DNA of 64,000 nucleotides from Williamsia sp. (GTDB lineage Bacteria; Bacteroidota; Bacteroidia; Chitinophagales; Chitinophagaceae). The DNA lies in the NCBI GenBank assembly GCA_015069695.1, contig JADCRZ010000006.1, positions 62,001 to 126,000 on the forward strand, read 5' to 3'. Shown one piece after another: positions 43,457 through 51,859 of this stretch; position 1 is the stretch's first letter, and each line of letters starts with the position of its first letter. Under the pieces are notes generated by a model. It saw only the letters and a list, made by a program, of their open reading frames with translations, ran no database searches and had not been told where the DNA came from. Position numbers and translations under genes: made by a program.

Positions 43457-44524
43457 TTATTTGGTGAATTTGTAGATCATGATTCCATACCCTACCCCGG
43501 CCACTTCATGGGAGCGGGCAACCTGGAAAGCCATGAATTTTCCGTTGGTGGCCACAACCGGGTTAGATACCTTTCCCCCCCTGTAATCGTTGAAGGTCGT
43601 AAGCCGCACAAAGTCCTTTCCTGTTCCGTCCAGCCCGAGTTTCCAGATATCGGCATTGCCTGAACCATGCCCACCCAGCCAGGCACATTGCCGGTCGCCT
43701 TCTACACACACGTATTTTCCATCCGGAAAAATGCCCTCTACCTCGTTGTATGTACCCGGTGCTTTGGTGAAATTGGTCACCTGCTTTGTCTTCAGATCTA
43801 TACCCATTACAGAGGCATTGTTTCCGGGTTCGTAGCAGGTGAACGTCATCTTGGTGTCGTTGTCATAGAAATCACCGGCTTCCACAGTGCAGCTCTTATC
43901 CGGACTTTCATACACGATCTGCCGGTTCACCAGTTGGGGTGTAGAGCCGGAAAGATCGAGATCGACTACCACCAGCCTGGAATGACCGGGTTGCACATCG
44001 GGTATCTGTTCGTGCAGCTCGGAGAAAGAGATCTTCATGGACTTTTTCGAGATGGCTGCGCCCTCGCTCATTTTCTGTCCCAGCTTGACGGGCTTTGATC
44101 CGGGCACTTTGCTCATATACCAGAGCTCGTTGTCGCGGTTGCGGCTGGTGCGGATGTCTTCAAAATGGTCTGCACCGATGAGCAGGTAATCGCCGTTGGA
44201 AAGATGCATGACGCGCAAAAATGCAGCGGCAGGAATGTGGCAGGTCAAACAGGTGATCCGCTTGGTTTGCAGGTCAACCACCATGGCGTCGCCAAAGCTT
44301 TTCGCCATAAAAGCGACGCGCTGGTTATCAGGCGAAATATCGGCGCGTTCACCGAAATAAGTAATCCGTTCAATGTTGGCGGGCAGCTTGGCGTACGGGT
44401 CACCGATTTTTCGTTTACCCGTTGCCGTGTCATTCTCTGTTGTTACAGTTTGTGCAAAAACAGGTTGAATGGCAGCAAAGAAAAAGAGGCTCAAAGCGAA
44501 CAACGATACAATCTTTTTTTTCAT
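43457..44524 (-). CDS. Secreted WD40/PD40-like beta-propeller protein
   Basis: 355 residues from ATG at 44524 (another ATG two codons upstream). Signal peptide MKKKIVSLFALSLFFFAAIQPVFAQ. The rest is a repeated beta-propeller of TolB/PD40 type: ISPDNQRVAFMAKSFGDAMVVDL, LSNGDYLLIGADHF, ISKKSMKISFSE, and FPDGKYVCVEGDRQCAWLGGHGSG with a final NPVVATNGKFMAFQVARS. The fold is shared with oligogalacturonate (PL22) and ulvan-type (PL24/PL25) lyases, but I do not see their catalytic signatures, so binding protein and lyase remain open. It is followed 18 bases later by kdgT, hence likely coupled to uronate release or uptake. Confidence 0.75.
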   Translation of the reverse strand: MKKKIVSLFALSLFFFAAIQPVFAQTVTTENDTATGKRKIGDPYAKLPANIERITYFGERADISPDNQRVAFMAKSFGDAMVVDLQTKRITCLTCHIPAAAFLRVMHLSNGDYLLIGADHFEDIRTSRNRDNELWYMSKVPGSKPVKLGQKMSEGAAISKKSMKISFSELHEQIPDVQPGHSRLVVVDLDLSGSTPQLVNRQIVYESPDKSCTVEAGDFYDNDTKMTFTCYEPGNNASVMGIDLKTKQVTNFTKAPGTYNEVEGIFPDGKYVCVEGDRQCAWLGGHGSGNADIWKLGLDGTGKDFVRLTTFNDYRGGKVSNPVVATNGKFMAFQVARSHEVAGVGYGIMIYKFTK

Positions 44525-44619
44525 ACACATAGTTATTTGGCTGATTATTTAAACGATTTATTAGCTGATGGTCCTGACCTTTCTGCAAAATATTTTTTGG
44601 ATCAGGACAGCAGATTGCT

Positions 44620-46098
44620 TTAGTTATATCCCTGGTTCTGGGGCAGCACGGCCGGATCATTCACGATCTCTATCTGGGCCTGTGGAATCGGGAATACGGT
44701 CATGTACGGCTTCATGCCATAAGGGGCCATGACCGTAAGCGCCCTTCCTGTTCTCACAAGGTCGAACCAGCGCTGTCCTTCCAGATGCAGTTCCAGTCTT
44801 CTTTCCTGGTAAATCCGCTCCCGGGCATCATCCTTTGACAAGCCACTGTATGAGGGAATGCCTGCCCTTGTTCGAACCATATTCAGGTAGGTAAGCGCCT
44901 GGTCTGTTTTGCCGTTTTCATTGAGCGCTTCCGCATACATCAGCAATACATCTGCATAGCGGATCACTTTCCAGTTTACTTTGCTGTCGGTGGCGGCACC
45001 GGCCAGCTTTACCATATACTTCAGGGAAAGTGCAGAAACGCCGGTGGCAGAAATCGGGATAAACACACCGGTTGGTCCGTACAAGCCCTTGGTGGCTGTG
45101 GTATCTTTTCGTTTGTCCGCCGGGTTTAGGCTGAACAGGTCAAAGATGGTCTGGTTGGGAATGCCGGTAGCACCGCCGGTACCGGAGGGTATATTGTACC
45201 GCCTGGCAAGCTCGGCTACCAGCGGTCCTCCGCCTGCCTGAAAATCGAGGGCAAACTGGCTGATGAAATTGCTCCCCAGATTGCCCTGGCCTTCTTCGTA
45301 TTCTATATCAAAGACGTATTCGCTGTGGTGCTCATCTTTTGTATAATCCCACAGATCATTGAAAACAGGAAGCAGGGCATATCCCAGCTGGGTCACTTCC
45401 TGCAGCTTGGTTTCTGCCTTGGCAAAATCCTTCAGCGTCAGGTAAACCTTGCCCAGCAAGGCTTTTGCGGCTCCCTTGGTAGCCCGCCCGATATCGGCGC
45501 CTGTATACTTTTGCGGCAGCTTTGTTTCTGCATCCAGCAGGTCTTTGATGATAACGTTGTTGTATACATTCGCTGCCTTTTCCCGGGGCGTTTTATACGC
45601 TTCGGCGATGGTGAGGTCTTTTGTGATCAGCGGAACATCACCAAAGATCCGCACCAGATCGAAATAAGCCAGTGCCCGTAAAAATTCTGCTTCTCCCTTG
45701 TGCCTGTCTTTGTTGGTGACCACGGAAGCAGGGGCGTTTTCTATGTTGTTCAAAACTTTGTTTGCGCGGCTGATGATGCTGTAGTAATTTCTCCAGGTAC
45801 TCGCCAGCACCGGATCGCTGTTGTCAGATGTAAAATTGTCGTTGCGGATGTCTTCCAGCTGCGATACCAGGCCAAATTTTGTGTCGTCTGCCCGCAGGTC
45901 GCCAAAGCGCCAGAAGTTCTGGTACTGCGGACGGAAATTGCTGTACACCCCGATCACGGCATCCTGAAAATCTTTGTCAGTTTTGAACAGGACATCGATG
46001 CTGACAGTAGATTCGGGACTAAGCTGAATAAATTCTTTTTTGCAGGAAGCAGTCGCCAGCAGCACACATACAGGCAACAGCTTGATTATTTTTTTCAT
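44620..46098 (-). CDS. SusD/RagB-family lipoprotein (first pair of the locus)
   Basis: 492 residues. Lipobox TASC, then KKEFIQLSP. SusD fold with TDKDFQDAVIGVYSNFRPQYQNFW, FLRALAYFDLVRIFGDVPLI, WKVIRYADVLLMYAEALNENG, ERRLELHLEGQRWFDLVRTG and MTVFPIPQAQIEIVND. Mature sequence closely matches the other SusD in the locus, with extra residues in one loop around 260-330. It begins 21 bases after the STN-bearing SusC gene. The pair is expected to capture the oligosaccharide ligand and, through the STN domain of the partner, report on it to FecR. Confidence 0.95.
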   Translation of the reverse strand: MKKIIKLLPVCVLLATASCKKEFIQLSPESTVSIDVLFKTDKDFQDAVIGVYSNFRPQYQNFWRFGDLRADDTKFGLVSQLEDIRNDNFTSDNSDPVLASTWRNYYSIISRANKVLNNIENAPASVVTNKDRHKGEAEFLRALAYFDLVRIFGDVPLITKDLTIAEAYKTPREKAANVYNNVIIKDLLDAETKLPQKYTGADIGRATKGAAKALLGKVYLTLKDFAKAETKLQEVTQLGYALLPVFNDLWDYTKDEHHSEYVFDIEYEEGQGNLGSNFISQFALDFQAGGGPLVAELARRYNIPSGTGGATGIPNQTIFDLFSLNPADKRKDTTATKGLYGPTGVFIPISATGVSALSLKYMVKLAGAATDSKVNWKVIRYADVLLMYAEALNENGKTDQALTYLNMVRTRAGIPSYSGLSKDDARERIYQERRLELHLEGQRWFDLVRTGRALTVMAPYGMKPYMTVFPIPQAQIEIVNDPAVLPQNQGYN

Positions 46099-46119
46099 CG
46101 CGTCTATTTTTTATCCGGA

Positions 46120-49100
46120 TTAAAATGCCAGGTTGAAACCCAGCAGGATACTTTTTGGAAGAGGGTAATCGTTCAGGTCGTTGCCGGGGGTGAGCGCATT
46201 GTCGCCATTGCTTACGTCAGGATTGAAGCCGTTGTTTTTTGTAATGGTAAACGGGTTGTTGGCGGTCAGGTAAAACCGGAGCGTTTTTACATTGAGCCTG
46301 CCCGTAAGCCGCTCGGGCAGGGTATAGCCCAGCGTGATGTTGTTGAACCGCAGGTAAGAGCCATTGTCGAGCCAGCGCTGGCTGTACTCACCCCGGATAT
46401 TGCCCGTAGGCGCATCGTTGGGCCGCGGACTGGATCCATCACCGGGATTTTGTTCAGACTTCCAGTAATCTGTTCCGATGAGCGAAGAAATGGCAAACCG
46501 GCCCCGGGTTGAAAACGTGCCTCTCCGGGATACGCTTAAAATGCTGTTGCCGTGCACCCCCTGCATGTTCACGCTCAGACTGAAATTTTTATAGCTGAAC
46601 CGGTTGTTGATGCCGTAATAAAAATCAGGGTAAGGATTGCCCATGATGGTTTTGTCGAAGCTGTTGATAACACCATCGGGCTTGCCGTTCGGGCCGCTTA
46701 CATCCACGAACCGCGTATCACCTGGATGAGAGGCCGTCGTAGTACCCGGACTGAATACCGGGCCGGCATTTACTTCGGCCTGGTTCCGGAACACGCCGTT
46801 GGTGAGCCAGCCGTAGAACATGCCGATGGGCTGTCCGATCATGGTGATATTGCCTCCCGTGATGATGGGATCGCCTTCAGGCCCGAGGCGGAGCACTTTG
46901 TTGCGTGATACGGTGAGGTTCAGATCGGTTGTCCACTCAAACTTTCCTTTCAGGTTGACCGTATTGGCGGCAAACTCCCATCCGGAATTTCTAACCTGTC
47001 CGATATTTTGCAGCGCATTGCTGAAGCCGGTTATATCGGGTATGTTCACCCGAAGCAGGAGATTGGTATTGGTAGAGCGAAAACGGTCGGCGGTGATATT
47101 TACCCGCCTGTTGAAAAAGCTGGCGTCAAACCCCACATTAATGGATTGTTGTTTTTCCCAGGTCAGCAGCGGGTTGGGAAGCGAGCGGGCCGCATAGCCC
47201 GATACAGGTGTGCCGTTGAGCGGGTATTTCTCATAGTTGATGGTGGCAAACTGTTCGTAATCGCCGATGTTGTTGTTGCCGGTTTCGCCATAGCTGGCCC
47301 TGAACTTGAACTCATCCAGCCAGCCGATCCCTTTCATGAAGTTTTCATCCGATACCCGCCAGGCCAGGGCTGCGGAAGGAAAAAGACCGTACTTCTTATC
47401 GGCACCAAACCTGGACGAGCCGTCTGTACGCACGGAAGCTGTCAGGTAATAACGGCCGTTGTAATTATAATTGATCCTGCCGAGATAAGAAACCAGCGAC
47501 CAGGCGCCGGTAGAAGCCGTTCCGTCTGTGATGATGCCGCTGGCAGCGCTCAGTGAGGTAACCAGGTTGTTGGGATATTTGTTGCTGTACAGATAATTGG
47601 CGGAGTACGTTTCTTTCTGCGCAGTAAAGCCAGCCAGCGCAGTGAGACTGTGTTTGCCAACTGTTTTGTTGTAATTAAGCGTGTATTCGGTCAACCAGTT
47701 CACAGCCTGAAAAGCTGTGTCGGTACCATAGGCAGGCGTGCTGAAGAAGACAGGAAGCTGCGGGAAAAATTTAGATCCCTTCAGGCTTCTGATGCTGCCG
47801 CCAAAGAGGGCATTGAACTTCAGGTCTTTGGTGATGGCGTATTCAATATTTACATTGCCCAGGAAAAAAGAGGTTTGCTGGTTGTTCCTGATCTCATTGG
47901 CCAGCGCTACAGGATTTAAGTAGTTGCCTGCTGCATCCAGTCCGGAGTAGATAAAATAACTTCCATCCGGGTTGAATACCGGATAAAACTGGGTCAGCGA
48001 CATGGCATTGCCCAGCACGCTTTCGTTGACGCCGCCCGTGGAAACACCGGTAGCGCTCACGATGCGCCGCCGGATGAGGGATTGGTTTACATTGAACCGC
48101 ACGTTCAACCGTTTCGACACTTTGGCGTCTATATTGGCCCTGATGGAGTAGCGCTTGAAATTGCTGGTGAGCACGATGCCGTCCTGGTTCAGGTACTCGC
48201 CGCTGATGGCGTACCGTACGTTTTCGCTTCCGCCGGAAACGCCCAGCTGGTGCTGCTGTACCGGGGCGGTTTCCAGCACAGCGTCTACCTTGTCAACATC
48301 GGTTGTGTTCTTTCCTGACAGTACATCCAGGATGATCTGCGGCACAGCCAGGCGCCAGGAAGCAGGCGCGCCGGACACATCGTTGCCGGCATCCAGGTTC
48401 CTGTTCTTTACGCCATCATAGAAATATTGCGCCTGGTCATGGGCATTCAGGAAAGAGGGCTTCCTGGATACCTTTTGCAAACCGTAGTAGCTGTCGAAGG
48501 TGATCACTGCCTTGCCGGCTTTTCCCCGCTTGGTATTTACAATAACAACACCGTTGGAACCGCGTGAACCGTAGATAGCGGTTGCCGATGCGTCCTTCAA
48601 TACATCGATGCTTTCAATGTCGTTGGGGTTGATGGTTTCAATGCTGAACATGGGAAAACCATCAACCACGTACAGGGGCGTACTGCCGGCAGAGATGCTG
48701 CCGACCCCGCGTATCCTGACCTGCGGCGTAGAACCAGGCTCACCTGAAACCGGCTTTACCTGAACGCCTGCTATTTTACCCAGCAGGGCCTGGTCGAGCC
48801 GGGTAACGGATAGTTCCCTGATCTTGGAAGAATTGACCGACGCCACAGAGCCGGTGAGGTCTTTTCTGCGGGCAGTGCCATAACCCACCACTACAACATC
48901 GTTTAAATTGTTTGTGCCCTGGATCAGCACAATGGTTAAATTGTTCTGGCTGCCAACAGGAAGCTCCTTGGTAAGATAGCCGACATACGAAACCACCAGT
49001 ACGGCATTCCGGTCTGCTACCTGGATAGAAAAACCTCCATCGTCGCGGGTAGTGACGGTGTTGGATGTTCCTTTTTCCGTGATGCTGGCACCGTTGAGGG

Positions 49101-49542
49101 GCTCTCCTCCTTCTCCGGATATCTTTCCCACTATAGTTATAGCTGGTGGTGGCTCAGGGATGGCTGTTACTTGTACGGCCAGCGGTTTTTCTTTGATCAC
49201 GACCATCTTGTTGTAAATGGTATATTCCAGCGGCTGGTTTTTGAAACACAGTTCCAGCACCTGCGGAAGCGTGGCATCCCGGATTTCTATGGTTACCGGG
49301 TTTGATTTGCCCAGCATTTCATCGGTGTATACAAACAGGTAACCGGTTTGCTTTCTGATTTCCTTGAAAACGGTTTCCAGCCTGGCGTTCTTCTGGGAGA
49401 GCGTTACGCCCTGTGCAAGCGGGTTGGCATTTGTGCGGAAAGCCAGGAAACACAACAGGAGAAAGATAGGTTTTCCTGCACGGAAAGTGCCGGATAAAAC
49501 AGGGAGACAAGGCAGTAACCTGCCGCAAGCAATGGTTGGCAT
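46120..49542 (-). CDS. SusC-family TonB-linked transporter with STN signalling domain
   Basis: 1140 residues. A hydrophobic N-terminal segment (about 26-42) is the signal peptide; a short STN domain follows (about 44-115: ARLETVFKEIRKQTGYLFVYTDE, with YNKMVVIKEKP at its end). Then come a carboxypeptidase-like domain (about 130-215), plug (about 220-340; AIYGSRGSNGVVIVNTKRG) and barrel ending ILLGFNLAF. The STN domain binds FecR-type anti-sigma factors in the periplasm; the FecR and ECF sigma genes lie directly upstream on the same strand, so this is a trans-envelope signalling transporter. It is the only visible SusC here with an STN domain. Confidence 0.96.
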   Translation of the reverse strand: MPTIACGRLLPCLPVLSGTFRAGKPIFLLLCFLAFRTNANPLAQGVTLSQKNARLETVFKEIRKQTGYLFVYTDEMLGKSNPVTIEIRDATLPQVLELCFKNQPLEYTIYNKMVVIKEKPLAVQVTAIPEPPPAITIVGKISGEGGEPLNGASITEKGTSNTVTTRDDGGFSIQVADRNAVLVVSYVGYLTKELPVGSQNNLTIVLIQGTNNLNDVVVVGYGTARRKDLTGSVASVNSSKIRELSVTRLDQALLGKIAGVQVKPVSGEPGSTPQVRIRGVGSISAGSTPLYVVDGFPMFSIETINPNDIESIDVLKDASATAIYGSRGSNGVVIVNTKRGKAGKAVITFDSYYGLQKVSRKPSFLNAHDQAQYFYDGVKNRNLDAGNDVSGAPASWRLAVPQIILDVLSGKNTTDVDKVDAVLETAPVQQHQLGVSGGSENVRYAISGEYLNQDGIVLTSNFKRYSIRANIDAKVSKRLNVRFNVNQSLIRRRIVSATGVSTGGVNESVLGNAMSLTQFYPVFNPDGSYFIYSGLDAAGNYLNPVALANEIRNNQQTSFFLGNVNIEYAITKDLKFNALFGGSIRSLKGSKFFPQLPVFFSTPAYGTDTAFQAVNWLTEYTLNYNKTVGKHSLTALAGFTAQKETYSANYLYSNKYPNNLVTSLSAASGIITDGTASTGAWSLVSYLGRINYNYNGRYYLTASVRTDGSSRFGADKKYGLFPSAALAWRVSDENFMKGIGWLDEFKFRASYGETGNNNIGDYEQFATINYEKYPLNGTPVSGYAARSLPNPLLTWEKQQSINVGFDASFFNRRVNITADRFRSTNTNLLLRVNIPDITGFSNALQNIGQVRNSGWEFAANTVNLKGKFEWTTDLNLTVSRNKVLRLGPEGDPIITGGNITMIGQPIGMFYGWLTNGVFRNQAEVNAGPVFSPGTTTASHPGDTRFVDVSGPNGKPDGVINSFDKTIMGNPYPDFYYGINNRFSYKNFSLSVNMQGVHGNSILSVSRRGTFSTRGRFAISSLIGTDYWKSEQNPGDGSSPRPNDAPTGNIRGEYSQRWLDNGSYLRFNNITLGYTLPERLTGRLNVKTLRFYLTANNPFTITKNNGFNPDVSNGDNALTPGNDLNDYPLPKSILLGFNLAF

Positions 49543-49693
49543 CGTTGGCTATTGATTTGATTGAACAAATAAGATTATACCTGCCGCATCAAAGCGATCA
49601 TGCATTCTTTGGTCACGCACCTTTTTTAGATCGGTCGTATATACATGGTAAGGTCCTGGATCAACCGGATACGCTGCCACGTGGCCCGGCAGC

Positions 49694-50881
49694 TTACCGG
49701 GGCTTCACAATCACCGTCTCACCTTCTATTGCAAACTGTACTTTTTCAGTCAGCTCCAGTGCCTTGAGCGCTTCCGGCAAGGTTGCACTCCGGGGTATAT
49801 CGGCATGGAACGATTCATTCGGACTGGTTCCGGCGTAAATCACTTTTACATTGTACCACCGTGCAAGCTGGCGCATGACGGCTTTGATGTCTGTACCTTC
49901 GAAATGGAACAAGCCGTTCTTCCATGCGATCACATCTTCCACATCAATGTTGCTTGAAATATGTATATCGCCTTTATTGCTCATTTTCAGCTGCTGCCCA
50001 GGCTGCAGGAGGCTGGCGCTGCCACCGCTTGTAAAGCGGACTGATCCTTCCAGCAAGGTCGTTTTCAGCGCAGGTTCTTCGCGGTAGGCCATTACATTGA
50101 AGTGCGTGCCCAGCACCTGTATCTCTGCTTCATTGACCCGCACTACAAAAGGCTTTTCCTTGTTCTTGGCCACTTCAAAATAAGCTTCCCCGCTGATCTC
50201 TACCCTTCTCCGGGTACCCACAAACCCGGTAGGGAACCGGATGGATGATTCAGCGTTTAACCATACCCGTGTGCCGTCGGGAAGTGTGACCGCATATTGT
50301 CCGCCGCGCGGCGTCGAAAGGCTGTTGAACAGCGCGCTATCGGCGCCTGCCACGGCAGACGTGTAGTCCAGCCTGCCATTGAACTTGAATACACGTGTAC
50401 TTCCTTGCTGTGCTATATTTCCATCCTGGGCGCTATCCAGCACAATGGTTGAACCATCGGCCAGTGTAAGAAGCGCCTTGTTGCCCACAGGCTTGCTACC
50501 TTGTTGAAAAGAGCTGTCTGCCTGTTTTCTGCGCCCTGCCAGGAGAGGCTGCTCCCGGTTGCTTTTAAAGAGCCAGTATGCGGCTCCTAACAGCAGGCAG
50601 GCCATACAGGCGGCTGCCAGCCACCCCGTCCTAACACGGGTCATACGCCGAACAACCGGCTGTATGCCGATCTGTTCGTGGATGTTGTGCAGCATTCTTG
50701 CTGTCCGGCCTTTATCTTCAGGTTGTTGCTGTGCCAGTTTATTGTACAATTCCCGGAGCATGACATCGCTTAGCTCACTTGTGTCGGTTGTTTCCAGGTA
50801 CCTGAGCAGCCATTGTTTTTCTGCCGGAGCCAGCACGGAAGCCTCGAGCAAGCGCTTTAATGTTTTCTCTGAATCTTCCAT
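49694..50881 (-). CDS. FecR-family anti-sigma factor with DUF4974
   Basis: 395 residues. The N-terminal cytoplasmic part (about 1-85) should hold the sigma factor, a single membrane segment is at about 87-104 (GWLAAACMACLLLGAAYWLF), and the FecR domain follows (about 170-270; YAVTLPDGTRVWLNAESSIRFP, EAYFEVAKNKEKPFVV, LGTHFNVMAY). The C-terminal DUF4974 domain (about 325-392, HFEGTDIKAVMRQLARWYNVKV) is typical of Bacteroidota FecRs and contacts the STN domain of the SusC partner. It lies between the sigma gene (122-base gap) and the SusC gene (151-base gap). Confidence 0.94.
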   Translation of the reverse strand: MEDSEKTLKRLLEASVLAPAEKQWLLRYLETTDTSELSDVMLRELYNKLAQQQPEDKGRTARMLHNIHEQIGIQPVVRRMTRVRTGWLAAACMACLLLGAAYWLFKSNREQPLLAGRRKQADSSFQQGSKPVGNKALLTLADGSTIVLDSAQDGNIAQQGSTRVFKFNGRLDYTSAVAGADSALFNSLSTPRGGQYAVTLPDGTRVWLNAESSIRFPTGFVGTRRRVEISGEAYFEVAKNKEKPFVVRVNEAEIQVLGTHFNVMAYREEPALKTTLLEGSVRFTSGGSASLLQPGQQLKMSNKGDIHISSNIDVEDVIAWKNGLFHFEGTDIKAVMRQLARWYNVKVIYAGTSPNESFHADIPRSATLPEALKALELTEKVQFAIEGETVIVKPR

Positions 50882-51003
50882 GATGCTGTTTTGACCGGCA
50901 GTCTATTGTCCATACAAATGGCTTGGGTGATAATTTTTGTTGGCTTCTGTTATAAATATGCAGAAATAGAAGAACGGGGGGGTATGTCCCGAAAAAATAT
51001 TTT

Positions 51004-51624
51004 TTATCCCTGGTTCGACAGCAGGGCAGCCAGCAGACCGGCGCAGCAGTAAGCAGATTTGTATTCAGGGTGCTGTTGTATATATGTTCTGATATTCTGG
51101 ACCGAGAGCATCAGGTATTCTTTCACGGTATGCCGGGAGATGTCCAGCTCTTTGGCTGTTTCCTCGTAGCTTTTTCCCTGCAGCTTGCAAAGTTCAAAAA
51201 CTTTTCTCTTTTGGGGCGATAGCTGGCTGATGGCTTTGAGGATCAGCCTGGACTGGATCTCTGACATATCCGGGTAATCATCCAGGGGGTCGCTGAGTTC
51301 GGCATTGGCCGGCAGTTCTGCACAGGCCTGCTTCAATGCTTTGCGCAGGCAGGCAACAGATTTGTTGTAGCTTACTACAAACAGCCATCCCAATACACCT
51401 TGTTGGGGATCAAGGGAAAGGCGGTTCTCCCAGAGCGCGATGAAGGTTTCCTGTAAAATATCTTCACTGGCAATGGGGTCGCGCGTCAGCTTGCAGATGT
51501 TGTGAAACAAAGCGTTCTGATATGTATAATAAAGACAATCAAAGGCTTTTGCATCATCTTGCTGAAGACGCAGTATGAGTTCCGGTTCGTTGATTACATT
51601 CAAGCGGGAAAAAATAGTATTCAA
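51004..51624 (-). CDS. ECF RNA polymerase sigma factor (FecI/Bacteroidota type)
   Basis: 206 residues as an open frame. Region 2 (about 20-90; FDCLYYTYQNALFHN, SEDILQETFIALWENR) and region 4 (about 125-180; LSPQKRKVFELCKLQGKSYEE, DISRHTVKEYLM) are clear. It should be held by the FecR protein and freed when the STN-bearing SusC senses its ligand, switching on the locus. There is no ATG near the start: the first usable codons are TTG at 51624 and TTG at 51603 (before NVINEPELI). An exact -7 box overlaps the first TTG, which favours the second. Confidence 0.9.
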   Translation of the reverse strand: MNTIFSRLNVINEPELILRLQQDDAKAFDCLYYTYQNALFHNICKLTRDPIASEDILQETFIALWENRLSLDPQQGVLGWLFVVSYNKSVACLRKALKQACAELPANAELSDPLDDYPDMSEIQSRLILKAISQLSPQKRKVFELCKLQGKSYEETAKELDISRHTVKEYLMLSVQNIRTYIQQHPEYKSAYCCAGLLAALLSNQG

Positions 51625-51629
51625 ATCTA
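51622..51629 (-). promoter_or_regulatory. Candidate -7 box for the ECF sigma gene
   Basis: TAGATTTG on the minus strand is an exact TAnnTTTG match. It overlaps the upstream TTG codon of the sigma frame (51624), so transcription would begin inside the first residues of the long frame and only the TTG at 51603 would be usable. Confidence 0.3.
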
Positions 51630-51859
51630 GCGAAAAAAATATTTATTCCAAATCAACTGCGAACTGATAAGGAAATGTCTTGAACCTTGATCCGGGGATT
51701 GAAGGATTAAGAGCCCCTATAGCACAGCCTGTAACACAAGCGTACAGTTTTTGTATTGAAAACGGACTTTTTGTTTCCAAACCAGCACTGTATTTGACTG
51801 GTTATCAAAAGAATAGAAAGCTGGCATTTTATTCCATTGCGAGGGTATACCTCTTTTTT

